A DNA stretch of 59,473 bases from Burkholderiaceae bacterium (GCA_019635275.1 JAHBZV010000013.1:1-59473), one strand, 5' to 3'. Counted from the stretch's first letter, positions 15,812 through 25,111 are shown. Notes: generated by a model not told the origin, from the sequence alone. Made by a program: numbers and translations.

Positions 15812-16765
15812 ATGCAGGACGACCGGGGGTGGCGCGAGACGATCGTCGACCTTTTCGCGAGAAGCGAGCCCGCGGCGCCAGGGCGCAGGCCTCGGTGGCA
15901 GCGCCTGTCCTCGACGATCGCGGCGATCGCGCTCGCCGCGTGCTCGGCGCTGCCCGGTTCGCCTGGGGGCGCGGCGCTGCCGCCGGCGGCGTTCGACGCC
16001 GACCTGCTGCTGATCGGCGAGGTGCACGACAACGCGATGCAGCACCGCATGCGGCTGCGATGGCTCGAGCAGCTCGCGCAGCGGCGTCGCGTCGTCATCG
16101 CGCTCGAGCAACTCGACGCCGTGAACCAGGGCGCGCTCGACCGTGCCCGAGCAGCCGACCGCGCTGCAGCCGCGCGCGGCGATCCGTTGGCGCAGCGCGC
16201 CCGCCGGATCGCCGAGGCCGCCGGCTTCGACTTCGGCGGCTGGCACTGGGAGTACTACCGGCCGGTGATCGAGCTCGCGCTGCGCCGCGACCTGCCGCTG
16301 GTGGCGGCCAACCTGTCGCGGGCCGAGACTTCGGACGTGGCCCGCGGCCGCGCGCCGGCCGCGGGCGAGCCCGCCGGCTGGAGCGCCGGCGACGAACGAA
16401 CCCTGGAGGACTCGATCCGGCGAGGTCACTGCGGCCTGCTCCCCGAATCGCTGATCGGGCCGATGGCGTCCGCCCAGCGCAGTCGCGATGCGCGGCTGGC
16501 CCGCGCGGTCGTCGACGCCCATCGCGCGAGCGGCCTGCCGGTGGTGCTGCTGGCCGGCAACGGTCACGTCCGTCGCGACATCGGCGTGCCGCGCTACCTG
16601 GCCGAGCTCGCGCCGCACGCGCGGGTGTTCGGCATCGGTCTTCTGGAAGCCGGAGAGGCGGCGTCGGTGCCGTTCGACGCGGCCGAGGTGACCGCCGCGG
16701 CCAAGCGCGAGGATCCGTGCAATGCGCTTCGCACGAAGCCGCTGCGCACGCAATCGTCGCAATGA
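15812..16765 (+). CDS. ChaN-family lipoprotein
   Basis: 317 residues with a signal peptide and lipobox ('IAALAAC'-like, 'ALAACS') near residue 40, followed by a ChaN domain starting 'DLLLIGEVHDNAMQHRMRL' with 'VVLLAGNGHVRRDIGVPRYL' near the end. ChaN-like proteins are outer-membrane lipoproteins reported to bind heme/iron in some bacteria, and genes of the family often sit by tonB systems. Divergence from tonB here supports a role in iron or heme uptake, but that is inference. An upstream in-frame start (15650) would overlap tonB; 15812 is favoured. It converges on dapB with a 9-base gap. Confidence 0.82.
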   Translation: MQDDRGWRETIVDLFARSEPAAPGRRPRWQRLSSTIAAIALAACSALPGSPGGAALPPAAFDADLLLIGEVHDNAMQHRMRLRWLEQLAQRRRVVIALEQLDAVNQGALDRARAADRAAAARGDPLAQRARRIAEAAGFDFGGWHWEYYRPVIELALRRDLPLVAANLSRAETSDVARGRAPAAGEPAGWSAGDERTLEDSIRRGHCGLLPESLIGPMASAQRSRDARLARAVVDAHRASGLPVVLLAGNGHVRRDIGVPRYLAELAPHARVFGIGLLEAGEAASVPFDAAEVTAAAKREDPCNALRTKPLRTQSSQ

Positions 16766-16774
16766 GGTCGCGAA

Positions 16775-17578
16775 TCAGTCCTTCAGGCCCAGCACGTCCT
16801 GCATGTCGTACAGGCCGTCGGCGCGTTCGGACAGGAATCGGCAGGCGCGCAGCGCGCCGTGCGCGTAGGTGACGCGGCTCGCCGAGCGGTGCGTGATCTC
16901 GATGCGCTCGCCGATGCCGGCGAACAGTACCGTGTGGTCGCCGACGATGTCGCCGCCGCGAACCGTGGCGAAGCCGATCGTCGACGGATCGCGCTCGCCG
17001 GTGACGCCTTCACGACCGTAGACGGCCACCTTCTTCAGGTCGCGCCCGAGCGCCGCCGCGACGACCTCGCCCATCTTCAGCGCAGTGCCCGACGGGGCGT
17101 CGACCTTGTGGCGGTGATGGGCCTCGATGATCTCGATGTCGTAGCCCTCGCGCAGCGACTTCGCCGCGAGTTCGAGCAGCTTCAGCGTCACGTTGACGCC
17201 CACGCTCATGTTCGGTGCGAACACGATCGGCACGCGCTCGGCCGCCGCGGCGATCGCGCGCCGGCCCTCGTCGTCGAAACCGGTCGTGCCGATGACCATC
17301 GCGGCGCCGCGCGCCACGCAGGCGCGCAGGTGCGCGAGCGTGCCCGCCGGTCGGGTGAAGTCGATCAGGAATTGCGCGTCGGCGATCCCGGCGTCGACGT
17401 CGTCGGTGATCGCGACGCCGGTCGTGCGCCCGAGGAAGTCGCCGGCATCGCGCCCGATCGAGGCGCTGCCGCCCACGTCGAGCGCGCCGACGAGTTGCGC
17501 GTCGGCAGCGTCGAGCACGGCCTCGACCAGCATCCTTCCCATGCGGCCCGAAGCGCCCGCGATCGCGATCCGCATCAT
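16775..17578 (-). CDS. dapB: 4-Hydroxy-tetrahydrodipicolinate reductase
   Basis: 267-residue cytoplasmic enzyme of the diaminopimelate/lysine pathway, reducing 4-hydroxy-tetrahydrodipicolinate with NAD(P)H. The N-terminal dinucleotide motif '[17 protein letters not shown]' and the catalytic-site signature '[20 protein letters not shown]' are present. Two adjacent ATGs (17578 and 17575) are possible; the first overlaps the bamE stop (17575-17577), so translation is coupled with bamE. Length is typical (about 268). Confidence 0.96.
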   Translation of the reverse strand: MMRIAIAGASGRMGRMLVEAVLDAADAQLVGALDVGGSASIGRDAGDFLGRTTGVAITDDVDAGIADAQFLIDFTRPAGTLAHLRACVARGAAMVIGTTGFDDEGRRAIAAAAERVPIVFAPNMSVGVNVTLKLLELAAKSLREGYDIEIIEAHHRHKVDAPSGTALKMGEVVAAALGRDLKKVAVYGREGVTGERDPSTIGFATVRGGDIVGDHTVLFAGIGERIEITHRSASRVTYAHGALRACRFLSERADGLYDMQDVLGLKD

Positions 17579-18054
17579 GGCTGCGCCTTCTGCGCAGTGC
17601 TCGGTGGCCGATAGCCCGGCAGGGCGGGGTCGGTCGGGTCTTCCTTCGCGGGCAGCGACTCCGCCTCGATCGCGGCGACGCGGTCGTCGCGGAACACGAT
17701 GGTGGCGCGCCGCAATTCGGCTCGGCCGCTGGGGAACTGGTAGCGGAACACGTAATCCCAGCGATCCGGGTGGAACACGTGGCGCAACAGCGGGGTGCCG
17801 AGCGCGAAGCGGACCTGCTCGCGCGTCATGCCCTCCTTGACCTGGTCCAGTGTCTGCTGCGTCAGGTAGTTGCCCTGCGGCAGGTCGGTGCGGTAGGGCT
17901 GCAGCAGGCCGCTGCGGTTCGGGTCGCGCGGGGCGCAGCCGCCGGCGACGAGCGCGGCCACGAGCGCCGCGGGCACCCACCAGGCGGCGCGTGCCGGCCG
18001 CAAGCCGCGCGAGACGGCCCGTGGCCGGCGGCGCTGGGCAGAAACCTCATTCAT
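17575..18054 (-). CDS. bamE: Outer-membrane assembly lipoprotein BamE
   Basis: 159 residues: basic N-terminus, hydrophobic stretch and lipobox 'LVAGGC' with Cys40 as the lipidated residue, then a SmpA/OmlA domain ('[30 protein letters not shown]', 'WDYVFRY'). BamE is a small accessory subunit of the BAM complex that folds outer-membrane beta-barrels. Placement divergent from fur is conserved in beta/gammaproteobacteria. A -10-like TATGAT lies on the minus strand at 18096-18091. The C-terminal ~25 residues are low complexity. Confidence 0.93.
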   Translation of the reverse strand: MNEVSAQRRRPRAVSRGLRPARAAWWVPAALVAALVAGGCAPRDPNRSGLLQPYRTDLPQGNYLTQQTLDQVKEGMTREQVRFALGTPLLRHVFHPDRWDYVFRYQFPSGRAELRRATIVFRDDRVAAIEAESLPAKEDPTDPALPGYRPPSTAQKAQP

Positions 18055-18128
18055 GGTGCCGGTCGCGACTCGTTGCAGTTGAAAACCGTTATCATACGAC
18101 GGGACTTCCCCAGCCCGGGTCGAGCCGC

Positions 18129-18557
18129 ATGTCCGTCACCAGCGAACTGAAGAACATGGGTCTGAAGGCGACCCTGCCGCGCCTGAAGATCCTGGAGATC
18201 TTCCAGAACGGCAAGCAGCGGCACATGAGTGCCGAGGACGTCTATCGCGAGCTGATCGCCGAGAACCAGGAGATCGGGCTCGCCACGGTCTACCGCGTGC
18301 TCACCCAGTTCGAGCAGGCCGGGCTGCTCAAGCGCAGCAACTTCGAGTCCGGCAAGGCCGTGTTCGAGCTCGAGCAGGGGCAGCACCACGACCACCTGGT
18401 CTGCCTGCAGTGCGGCCGCGTCGAAGAGTTCTACGACGCCGAGATCGAGAAGCGCCAGCAGAAGATCGCGAAGGACCGCGGTTTCTCGCTTCAGGAGCAC
18501 GCGCTGGCGCTGTACGGAAACTGCACCAAGCCCGACTGCGTATATCGGCGCAGCTGA
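18129..18557 (+). CDS. fur: Ferric uptake regulator Fur
   Basis: 142 residues with the N-terminal winged helix ('[14 protein letters not shown]', '[34 protein letters not shown]') and a C-terminal dimerisation/metal domain with '[16 protein letters not shown]'. Cys92/Cys95 and Cys132/Cys137 form two CxnC pairs expected to bind structural zinc. Fe2+-Fur represses iron uptake genes. The 74-base spacer to divergent bamE contains 'AACCGTTATCAT' (18085-18096), only a weak resemblance to a Fur box, so autoregulation is unproven. The ATG at 18129 gives the canonical N-terminus. Confidence 0.96.
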   Translation: MSVTSELKNMGLKATLPRLKILEIFQNGKQRHMSAEDVYRELIAENQEIGLATVYRVLTQFEQAGLLKRSNFESGKAVFELEQGQHHDHLVCLQCGRVEEFYDAEIEKRQQKIAKDRGFSLQEHALALYGNCTKPDCVYRRS

Positions 18558-18579
18558 AGGCGCCGGGCGCCGTTTGCGC

Positions 18580-20229
18580 TCAGGCCTGCGCGAGGATCTC
18601 GCGCGCGTGCTTGCGGGTGGTTGCAGTGATCTCGGCGCCGCCCAGCATCCGGGCGATCTCCTCGACGCGGGCGCCGCGGTCGAGCGCCTCGATCCGGCTG
18701 ACGGCGCGTCCGCCCTCGCTGTCCTTGCTGACCCGGAAGTGATGGTGCGCCTTTGCGGCCACCTGCGGCAGGTGCGTCACGCACAGGACCTGGCGGTCGC
18801 CGCCCAGCCGGCGCATCAGCTCGCCGACCGCGTCGGCGACCGCGCCGCCGACGCCGGCATCGGCTTCGTCGAAGATCAGCGTCGGCACCGGGTTGGCCTG
18901 CGCCGCCAGCACGGCGATCGCGAGGCCGATGCGCGACAGCTCTCCGCCCGAGGCCACCCGGGCCAGCGGTCGTGGCGTCGCGCCGGCGTGCGCCGCCACG
19001 CGGAACTCGATCGCGTCGGTGCCCGAGGCCGTGGGCTCGCCCGTCTCGAACGCGACGGCGAGCTTGCCGCCGGCCATGCCCAGTTCGGCCATGTGGCGCG
19101 ACACGCCGTCGGCCAGGCGCCGCGCCGCCTTGCGCCGCGCGGCGGACAGCTGCGACGCGAGTGCGTCGTAGCGCGCCCGCGCGGCCGCCGTCCTGGCGCG
19201 CAGGCCCTCGACGTCCTGGGCCGCGTCGAGCTCGCCGAGCCGCGCGCGGATCGATTCGAGCGTGGCCGGAATCGATTCGGGCGGCATCCGCAGGCGTCGC
19301 GCCGCCTCGAAGACGGCGCCGATGCGCTGCTCGGCCTGCTGGAGCCGCTGCGGGTCGAGGTCGACGCGTTCGGCGTAGTCGGCCAGCATGGACGCGGCCT
19401 CGTCGACCTGGATGGCGGCGCTCTCGAGCAGCTCGACGGCTTCCTGCAGCGCAACGTCGATCGTCGCGAGCGGGCGCAGGCGCTGCAGTTGCTGGTGCAG
19501 GCGGCTGGCCAGCGCGTCGTCGCTGTCGACGAGCGCGTCGGCGGCGCCCCGCGTGCCCTCGATCAGCGAGGCGGCGTGCGCGAGCCGCTTCTGTTCTTCG
19601 TTGAGCTGTTCCCACTCGCCCGGCGCGAGCCGCAGGCGTTCGAGCTCGCCCGCCTGCCAGGCCAGGCGCTCGCGCTCGAGCGCGAGCTCGCGTTGCCCCG
19701 ATTCTGCGGCTTCGAGGTCGCGTTGCAGCGCGCGCCAGGCCGTCCAGGCCTCGGCGAGCACCTGCCTGTCGCCGTCGAGCCCGGCATAGCCGTCGAGAAG
19801 CTGCCGCTGCCCGTCAGCGCGCAGCAGCGACTGCGACGCGTGCTGGCCGTGGATGTCGACCAGCCGCTCGCCGATTTCGCGCAGCAGCGCCGCGGTGGCC
19901 GGATGGCCGTTGACCAGCGCACGCGAGCGCCCGTCGGCGTCGACCAGCCGGCGCAGCAGCACCGTGCCGGCGTCGCCCTGCAGTTCGCGCTCGGCCAGCC
20001 AAGCGTCGAGCGCCGCGTCGCTGCGGAACACGGCCGCGATGTCGGCGCGAGGGCGGCCTTCGCGCACCACCCCGGCGTCGGCGCGCCCACCCATCGCGAG
20101 GCTCAGCGCGTCGATCAGGATCGACTTGCCGGCGCCGGTCTCGCCGGAGAGCACCGTGAATCCGGGGCCGAACTCGAGCTCGGCCGCGTCGACGATGACG
20201 AAGTCTTCGAGGCGAAGGCTGAGCAGCAT
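18580..20229 (-). CDS. recN: DNA repair protein RecN
   Basis: 549-residue SMC-like ATPase. The Walker A motif 'GETGAGKS' is at residues 29-36 after '[20 protein letters not shown]', a long coiled coil fills the middle, and the C-terminal half has the ABC signature region ('[20 protein letters not shown]') and Walker B ('[14 protein letters not shown]'). RecN gathers double-strand break ends before RecA repair. It follows nadK on the same strand with a 43-base gap, as in many proteobacteria, and converges on fur. Confidence 0.96.
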   Translation of the reverse strand: MLLSLRLEDFVIVDAAELEFGPGFTVLSGETGAGKSILIDALSLAMGGRADAGVVREGRPRADIAAVFRSDAALDAWLAERELQGDAGTVLLRRLVDADGRSRALVNGHPATAALLREIGERLVDIHGQHASQSLLRADGQRQLLDGYAGLDGDRQVLAEAWTAWRALQRDLEAAESGQRELALERERLAWQAGELERLRLAPGEWEQLNEEQKRLAHAASLIEGTRGAADALVDSDDALASRLHQQLQRLRPLATIDVALQEAVELLESAAIQVDEAASMLADYAERVDLDPQRLQQAEQRIGAVFEAARRLRMPPESIPATLESIRARLGELDAAQDVEGLRARTAAARARYDALASQLSAARRKAARRLADGVSRHMAELGMAGGKLAVAFETGEPTASGTDAIEFRVAAHAGATPRPLARVASGGELSRIGLAIAVLAAQANPVPTLIFDEADAGVGGAVADAVGELMRRLGGDRQVLCVTHLPQVAAKAHHHFRVSKDSEGGRAVSRIEALDRGARVEEIARMLGGAEITATTRKHAREILAQA

Positions 20230-20272
20230 CGGGAGCGGCGTGCAGGGACGGGTCGGTCGGGGGCGCCCGCGT

Positions 20273-21166
20273 TCAGCGCTGGATCGTCTGCAGGTGCGGC
20301 AGCTCGTGCCAGTTGAGCTTGCCGCGCAGCGTGGCGAAGTAGCTGTAGCCCGGAGGGTGCAGGAAGGTGGTGGTGAACGCGGCGCGCTGGACGATGATGT
20401 CGTCGCCGACCTGCAGGTCGCTGAACACCTGCATGTCGCCGGCCACGCGCGGCTCGCGACCCTCGACGACGCGGATCGTGATCGTCACGTCGTCGGGCAG
20501 CGTGATCGGTCGGTTCGACAGCGACTGCGGCGCCACCGGCACCAGCACGATGCCCTTGATCTGCGGGTGCAGGATGGGACCGTTGGCCGACAGCGCGTAG
20601 GCGGTCGAGCCGGTGGGGGTCGCCACGATCAGGCCGTCGGCGCGCTGGCTGTACATGTACAGGTCGTCGACATGCACCTGCAGTTCGATCATGCCGGTGC
20701 GCGACGACCGGTTGACGACCACGTCGTTCAGCGCCAGCTCGGTCCAGACGACTTCCTGGCCGCGCACGACGCGCGCGGTGAGCAGCGTGCGTTCCTCGGA
20801 CGCGTAGTGGCCTTCGAGGATGGACGACAGCGCCTGGCGCCAGCTGTCGAGCCCGATGTCGGTGATGAAGCCGAGCCGGCCGTGGTTGATGCCCACCAGC
20901 GGCACCTCGTGCGGGGCGAGCGCGCGAGCGGCTCCGAGCATCGTGCCGTCGCCGCCGATCGCGATCGCGAGGTCGGCTTCGTGGCCGATCCGTTCCAGAC
21001 TGGCCGTTTCGAGCTCGGACGCGCCCAGCATCACCGCCGAGCGCTCTTCGACCAGCACCGAGACGCCGCGCGCGCGCAGGAACGCGGCGATCTCGCGCAC
21101 GGTTCCCCCGACGCTCTCGGTCTGCGGGCGGCTGACCAGCGCCACGCGGTTGAATCGGCTCTTCAT
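20273..21166 (-). CDS. nadK: NAD kinase
   Basis: 297-residue cytoplasmic enzyme that phosphorylates NAD to NADP. The family motif 'GGDGT' is at residues 71-75 and 'GINHGRLGFITD', 'TPTGSTAYALSANGPILHP' are intact, so it should be active. It is divergent from hrcA (108-base spacer) and upstream of recN. The start has no Shine-Dalgarno sequence; an extended -10 box lies 7 bases upstream, so the mRNA may be leaderless. Confidence 0.96.
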   Translation of the reverse strand: MKSRFNRVALVSRPQTESVGGTVREIAAFLRARGVSVLVEERSAVMLGASELETASLERIGHEADLAIAIGGDGTMLGAARALAPHEVPLVGINHGRLGFITDIGLDSWRQALSSILEGHYASEERTLLTARVVRGQEVVWTELALNDVVVNRSSRTGMIELQVHVDDLYMYSQRADGLIVATPTGSTAYALSANGPILHPQIKGIVLVPVAPQSLSNRPITLPDDVTITIRVVEGREPRVAGDMQVFSDLQVGDDIIVQRAAFTTTFLHPPGYSYFATLRGKLNWHELPHLQTIQR

Positions 21167-21173
21167 TGCAGCG

Positions 21174-21182
21174 ATTAGAGCA
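21174..21182 (-). promoter_or_regulatory. nadK extended -10 promoter, probably leaderless
   Basis: Minus-strand TGCTCTAAT (21182-21174) is an extended -10 element (TGn plus TCTAAT, five of six matches to TATAAT). Seven bases separate it from the nadK ATG (21166). No good -35 box is seen, as is common for extended -10 promoters. The predicted start falls at or within a base of the ATG. Confidence 0.5.
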
Positions 21183-21220
21183 TAAGCCGCCGGCGGCGAG
21201 CCGGGGCGCCCGGCCGAGCC

Positions 21221-21237
21221 GTCCGGCCGAGCCGGAC
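21221..21237. repeat. Short inverted repeat in the nadK-hrcA spacer
   Basis: GTCCGGC-CGA-GCCGGAC, a perfect 7-bp stem with a 3-base loop. It overlaps a 12-bp direct repeat, CCGGCCGAGCCG at 21210-21221 and 21223-21234. It sits between the two divergent promoters, 4 bases upstream of the hrcA -35 box, so it could be an operator or a transcription barrier. No known regulator is recognised. Confidence 0.5.
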
Positions 21238-21240
21238 GAC

Positions 21241-21268
21241 TTGCGTCCGTGCCGGCTGCCCATACAAT
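21241..21268 (+). promoter_or_regulatory. hrcA promoter, probably leaderless
   Basis: TTGCGT (21241-21246), 16-base spacer, TACAAT (21263-21268), then 6 bases to the hrcA ATG at 21275. Transcription would begin at about the A of the ATG. The 'GGGCGC' before the start is not a convincing Shine-Dalgarno sequence. Confidence 0.55.
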
Positions 21269-21274
21269 GGGCGC

Positions 21275-22294
21275 ATGCTGGATGCGCGTGCACAGACCCT
21301 GCTGAAGACCCTGATCGAGCGTTACATCGCCGACGGGACGCCGGTGGGCTCCCGCACGCTGTCGCGGTACTCCGGGCTCGACCTGTCACCGGCCACGATC
21401 CGCAACGTGATGGCCGACCTCGAGGAGCTCGGGCTCATCGCCAGCCCGCACACCTCGGCCGGGCGCGTCCCGACGCCGCGCGGCTACCGGTTGTTCGTCG
21501 ACACGCTGCTCACTGTCGAGCCGCTCGAGGGCGAGCAGACCCGGGCCATCCAGGGCCGGCTGCAGGCCGACGAGCCGCAGCGGCTGCTCTCGGCCGCCGC
21601 GTCGCTGCTGTCGAACCTCTCGCATTTCGCCGGGGTGGTCATGACGCCGCGCCGTGCGTCGCTGTTCCGCCAGGTCGAGTTCCTTCGGCTCTCCGATCGC
21701 CGGATCCTGCTGATCATCGTCACGCCCGAGGGCGACGTCCAGAACCGCATCCTGTCGACCGAACGCGACTACACGCCGTCGCAGCTGGTCGAGGCGGCCA
21801 ACTACATCAACACGCACTTCGCCGGGCTCGACTTCGAAAGCATTCGCGGCCGCCTGCACTCCGAGCTCGCCTCGCTGCGCGACGACATCACGGGGCTGAT
21901 GCACAAGGCGGTCGAGGCGAGCAACCGCGCGTTGACGGAAGAGGCCGAGCCGGTGGTCATCTCCGGCGAGCGCAATCTGATGGGCGTGGCCGACCTCACC
22001 GACAACATGGAGCGCCTGCGCCGGCTGTTCGACCTGTTCGACCAGAAGACCAGCCTGGTGCAGCTGCTCGACGCGTCCAGTCGTGCGCAGGGCGTCCAGA
22101 TCTTCATCGGCGGCGAGTCCGAGCTGGTGCCGATGGACCAGATCAGCGTCGTCGTCGCTCCGTACGAGTCGGACGGCCGCATCGTCGGCACGCTGGGCGT
22201 GATCGGCCCGACTCGGATGGCCTACGAGCGGGTCATCCCGATCGTCGACATCACCGCCAGGCTGGTCTCGTCGGCGCTCAGTCATCACGGCTGA
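21275..22294 (+). CDS. hrcA: Heat-inducible transcription repressor HrcA
   Basis: 339 residues starting '[21 protein letters not shown]', with an N-terminal winged helix ('[29 protein letters not shown]'), a GAF-like middle and the C-terminal '[22 protein letters not shown]'. HrcA represses chaperone genes at CIRCE inverted repeats and is itself chaperone-regulated (GroEL). No CIRCE element is visible before grpE, dnaK or dnaJ in this window, so its targets (perhaps groESL) are elsewhere. Position between nadK and hemH/grpE is conserved in Burkholderiales as I recall. Confidence 0.95.
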   Translation: MLDARAQTLLKTLIERYIADGTPVGSRTLSRYSGLDLSPATIRNVMADLEELGLIASPHTSAGRVPTPRGYRLFVDTLLTVEPLEGEQTRAIQGRLQADEPQRLLSAAASLLSNLSHFAGVVMTPRRASLFRQVEFLRLSDRRILLIIVTPEGDVQNRILSTERDYTPSQLVEAANYINTHFAGLDFESIRGRLHSELASLRDDITGLMHKAVEASNRALTEEAEPVVISGERNLMGVADLTDNMERLRRLFDLFDQKTSLVQLLDASSRAQGVQIFIGGESELVPMDQISVVVAPYESDGRIVGTLGVIGPTRMAYERVIPIVDITARLVSSALSHHG

Positions 22295-22342
22295 GCATCT
22301 GCCCCCCGTGCCATCGACGCCGACGCGGATGCCCTTGCGCGC

Positions 22343-22825
22343 ATGTCCGAGACGCTGATCCGGCGCTTCTACGACGCCTTTGCCGCGCTCGACGGCGCGG
22401 CGATGGCCGCCTGCTACCACCGCCAGGCGTCGTTCAGCGACCCGGTATTTCCCGACCTGCGCGGGTCCGAGCCCGGCGCGATGTGGCGGATGCTCACCGC
22501 GGCCGCCGCTCGCAGCGGCGGTTTCCGGCTCGACTACCGGATCGCGCACGCCGACGAGCGCAAGGCGCAGGTGCTGTGGGAGGCCGACTACCTCTACCGG
22601 GGGGGGCGCCGGGTGCACAACCGGGCCCGGTCGACGCTCACGTTCTGGGACGACGCGATCGTGCGGCAGGTCGACGAGTTCGCGTTCTGGCCATGGAGCC
22701 GCCAGGCGCTGGGCGCCACGGGCTGGCTGTTCGGCTGGCTGCCGGCCTATCGCCGCGCGGTCCAGCGCGCGGCGCGCGGCCAGCTCGACCGTTTCATCGA
22801 GCGCGAGCGCGCACCGGCACCGTGA
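22343..22825 (+). CDS. NTF2-like (SnoaL-type) small protein
   Basis: 160-residue protein with an NTF2/SnoaL-like fold: 'LIRRFYDAFAALDGAAMAACYHRQASFSDPVFPDLRG' is the typical N-terminal cone helix and strand, followed by 'LWEADYLYRGGRRVHNRARSTLTFWDDAIVRQVDEF'. The fold is used by isomerases, hydratases and ligand-binding proteins; no specific function can be assigned. It lies 48 bases after hrcA and its stop overlaps the GTG start of hemH (22822-22825), so it is translationally coupled to heme synthesis. Confidence 0.82.
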   Translation: MSETLIRRFYDAFAALDGAAMAACYHRQASFSDPVFPDLRGSEPGAMWRMLTAAAARSGGFRLDYRIAHADERKAQVLWEADYLYRGGRRVHNRARSTLTFWDDAIVRQVDEFAFWPWSRQALGATGWLFGWLPAYRRAVQRAARGQLDRFIERERAPAP

Positions 22826-23934
22826 CGCGCTACACGGCTGCGACCCGATTCGACCACGCGGCGCCATCGCGAACCGCGGTGCTCCTTCTGCAGCTCGGCA
22901 CGCCCGACGAGCCGACGCCGGGGGCGCTTCGGCGCTACCTTCGCGAATTCCTGTCCGACCCGCGCGTGGTCGAGATTCCACGCGTCGCGTGGCTGCCCAT
23001 CCTGCACGGCATCATCCTGCGGACCCGCCCGTCGAAGTCGGCGCGCAAGTACGCGAGCATCTGGTCCGACGAGGGTTCGCCGCTGATGGTGCACACGCGT
23101 CGCCAGGCGACGCTGCTGCGCGGCGCGCTGGGCGCGCGCGGACACGACCTCGAGGTGGCGTTCGCGATGCGCTACGGCAATCCGTCGATCGCCGCCGTAC
23201 TGCGCGAGCTTCGCGAGCGTAACGTGACCCGCCTGCTGGCGCTTCCCCTGTATCCGCAGTACGCGGGCTCGACCACGGCCACCGCGTTCGATGCGCTGGC
23301 GCGCGAGCTGGCCGGCTGGCGCAACCTCCCCGAGCTGCGGGTCGTGCGCGACTTCCACGATCACGACGGCTATCTCGACGCGCTGGTTGCCGGCGTGCGC
23401 CGCGCCTGGGAACGCGACGGCCGTGGCGAGCGCCTCGTCATGAGCTTCCACGGCGTGCCCCGGCGCACGCTGGCGCTGGGTGATCCGTACCACTGCGAGT
23501 GCCTGGCGACTGGCCGGCTGCTCGCCGAGCGTCTCGGCCTGCGGGCCGGCGATTGGGTAGTCACCTTCCAGTCCCGCTTCGGCCGCGCCGAATGGCTGCA
23601 GCCGTATACCGAACCGACGCTGCGCGAGCTCGCGCGCTCGGGCGTGCGCAGCGTCGACGTGATCTGTCCCGGCTTCGTCGCCGACTGCCTGGAAACGCTC
23701 GAGGAGATCGCCGTCGAAGGCCGGCAGGCCTTCGTCGAATCCGGCGGCCAGGCGTTTCGCTACATCGAATGCCTGAACGAGTCGCCTCCCTTCATCGGCG
23801 CGCTGGCCAGCCTCGCCGAGCAGCACCTTTCGGGCTGGGCCACGCGTCGCCTCGACGACGCGGCGACGGCCGCGCGCGCGCAGGCGCTTGCCGAAAGAGG
23901 CCGGCGCGCGAAGGCGCTGGGCGCCGACCGCTGA
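22822..23934 (+). CDS. hemH: Ferrochelatase
   Basis: 370-residue enzyme inserting Fe2+ into protoporphyrin IX, the last step of protoheme synthesis. Family motifs: 'AVLLLQLGTPDEPTPGALRRYLREFLSDPRVVE', the active-site His in 'LVMSFHGVPRR', 'VTFQSRFGRAEWLQPYTEPTL', and the Glu-rich 'CPGFVADCLETLEEIAVEG'. The start is GTG 22822, overlapping the upstream stop as GTGA; a longer reading upstream would run through the NTF2-like gene in another frame. C-terminal ~30 residues are alanine/arginine-rich and dispensable-looking. Confidence 0.95.
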   Translation: MTRYTAATRFDHAAPSRTAVLLLQLGTPDEPTPGALRRYLREFLSDPRVVEIPRVAWLPILHGIILRTRPSKSARKYASIWSDEGSPLMVHTRRQATLLRGALGARGHDLEVAFAMRYGNPSIAAVLRELRERNVTRLLALPLYPQYAGSTTATAFDALARELAGWRNLPELRVVRDFHDHDGYLDALVAGVRRAWERDGRGERLVMSFHGVPRRTLALGDPYHCECLATGRLLAERLGLRAGDWVVTFQSRFGRAEWLQPYTEPTLRELARSGVRSVDVICPGFVADCLETLEEIAVEGRQAFVESGGQAFRYIECLNESPPFIGALASLAEQHLSGWATRRLDDAATAARAQALAERGRRAKALGADR

Positions 23935-24063
23935 CGGCCACCGGCGCCGCTGGCGCCGCCGCCGGCGCAGTTCGCGAAGGCTGGCTGCAGCGCGTCGCAT
24001 CGGCGTCGACCGGGCTGACGGCGTCGGCCACCATCGGGCCTTCAAGAAACGAAGGAGCCCGTC

Positions 24064-24597
24064 ATGCCGTCGAACCTGCCCCTGGATGTCGTCATCGTCG
24101 AGGTCGTACGCCACACGCCTGTCTGGGCGTGGGGAATTCTGGCCGCGATCGTGGCCCTCGGCGCGCTGCAGATGCGCGACCACACGACGAGCCGGCTGCG
24201 CCTGTTGGCGATGCCGCTCGGAATGGGAGGCTACTCGCTCTGGGGGGCGGCTGCGGCCTTCGGCGTGCAAGCGCCGGTGCTGGTCGCCTGGGCAGCTGGA
24301 CTCTCGATCGCGCTGGCGTCGAACGCCCGGGTCGGCTGGCCCGGGCAGGTGCGCGCCCACGGCGACGGCGGTTTCGCGTTGCCGGGCAGCCCGCTGCCAT
24401 TGCTGCTGATGCTCGCCGTATTCTTGCTCCGCTACGCGGTCGCGGTGTCGCTGGCGATGCACCCGCAGTGGCGCTTCGAGGCCGGCTTCGCGCTGCCGGC
24501 TAGCGTTGCAGGGGGGTTCCTGTCGGGGATGTTCGTCGCGCGTGCGCGGCGGATCCTGGCTACGTCGAGCGGCCGGCCGCGGGCAGCCAGCGCGTGA
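24064..24597 (+). CDS. Small integral membrane protein of unknown function (possibly DUF6622)
   Basis: 177-residue protein with about five hydrophobic helices ('VWAWGILAAIVALGALQM', 'LVAWAAGLSIALASN', 'PLPLLLMLAVFLLRYAVAVSLAM', 'VAGGFLSGMFVAR'). It resembles a small family of conserved membrane proteins that I recall as DUF6622, but that name is uncertain. It has a good Shine-Dalgarno (GAAGGAG, about 24052-24058). It follows hemH after 129 bases without a clear terminator and converges on the BON-LysM gene. No function is proposed. Confidence 0.7.
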   Translation: MPSNLPLDVVIVEVVRHTPVWAWGILAAIVALGALQMRDHTTSRLRLLAMPLGMGGYSLWGAAAAFGVQAPVLVAWAAGLSIALASNARVGWPGQVRAHGDGGFALPGSPLPLLLMLAVFLLRYAVAVSLAMHPQWRFEAGFALPASVAGGFLSGMFVARARRILATSSGRPRAASA

Positions 24598-24613
24598 GCG
24601 GACGCCCGGCGCG

Positions 24614-24640
24614 CCCGGCCCCCGCTCGTGCGCGGCCGGG
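24614..24640. terminator. Candidate bidirectional terminator
   Basis: Stem CCCGGCC (24614-24620) pairs with GGCCGGG (24634-24640) around a 13-base loop, between two convergent genes. There is no U-tract on either strand, so efficiency as an intrinsic terminator is doubtful. Confidence 0.4.
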
Positions 24641-24643
24641 GGT

Positions 24644-25111
24644 TCAGGCCTTGGGCGGAATCCGCAGCACCTGCCCCGGATAGATCTTGTCCGGGTGCGT
24701 CAGCATCGGCTTGTTCGCCTCGAAGATCGTCATGTAGGCGTTCGCGTTGCCGTAGTATTCCTTGGCGATCTTCGACAGCGTGTCTCCGCGAACGACCGTG
24801 TAGAACTTCGCCTCGGGGAGCGGATTCTTCACGGTCATGTTGTCGACGACCTTGTCGACGTGGGCGACGTTCCCGCAGCACAGGACGATCTTCTCGCGGG
24901 TCTCCTGGTCGTTGGCCTGGCCCGAAACGGTCACCGTGCCGGTGCTCCCGTCGAAGGCCACCTCCAGATTGTCGGCGCCCAGTTTCATGGCGCCGATGTA
25001 GTCCTTGATCGCCTTGGCGGCAGCCGCGTTGGCATCCGCGGTGCCCGCTTTCGCTTCGCCGCTTCCGAACAGCTTCTCGCCGGCTTCCTTGATGAATGAC
25101 AGCAGTCCCAT
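24644..25111 (-). CDS. BON-LysM protein (Kbp/YgaU-like)
   Basis: 155 residues: an N-terminal region 'MGLLSFIKEAGEKLFG', a BON domain (~40-95, 'VSGQANDQETREKIVL...HVDKVVDNM') and a C-terminal LysM domain (~103-152, 'YTVVRGDTLSKIAKEYYGNANAYMTIFEANKPML'). The same layout is found in E. coli Kbp (YgaU), a cytoplasmic K+-binding protein. No signal peptide is seen, consistent with a cytoplasmic protein despite the LysM domain. A vicinal Cys-Cys pair ('VLCCGNV') in the BON domain is unusual. It has an AAGGAG Shine-Dalgarno and its start is divergent from grpE. Confidence 0.9.
   Translation of the reverse strand: MGLLSFIKEAGEKLFGSGEAKAGTADANAAAAKAIKDYIGAMKLGADNLEVAFDGSTGTVTVSGQANDQETREKIVLCCGNVAHVDKVVDNMTVKNPLPEAKFYTVVRGDTLSKIAKEYYGNANAYMTIFEANKPMLTHPDKIYPGQVLRIPPKA

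Noticed and set aside
15698-16762. N-terminal extension of tonB to 16762
   Set aside because: It would be antisense to the ChaN-like gene and would bury the TonB membrane anchor in the middle of the protein.
18085-18096. Fur box between bamE and fur
   Set aside because: AACCGTTATCAT matches only part of one half of the 19-bp consensus; too weak to call.
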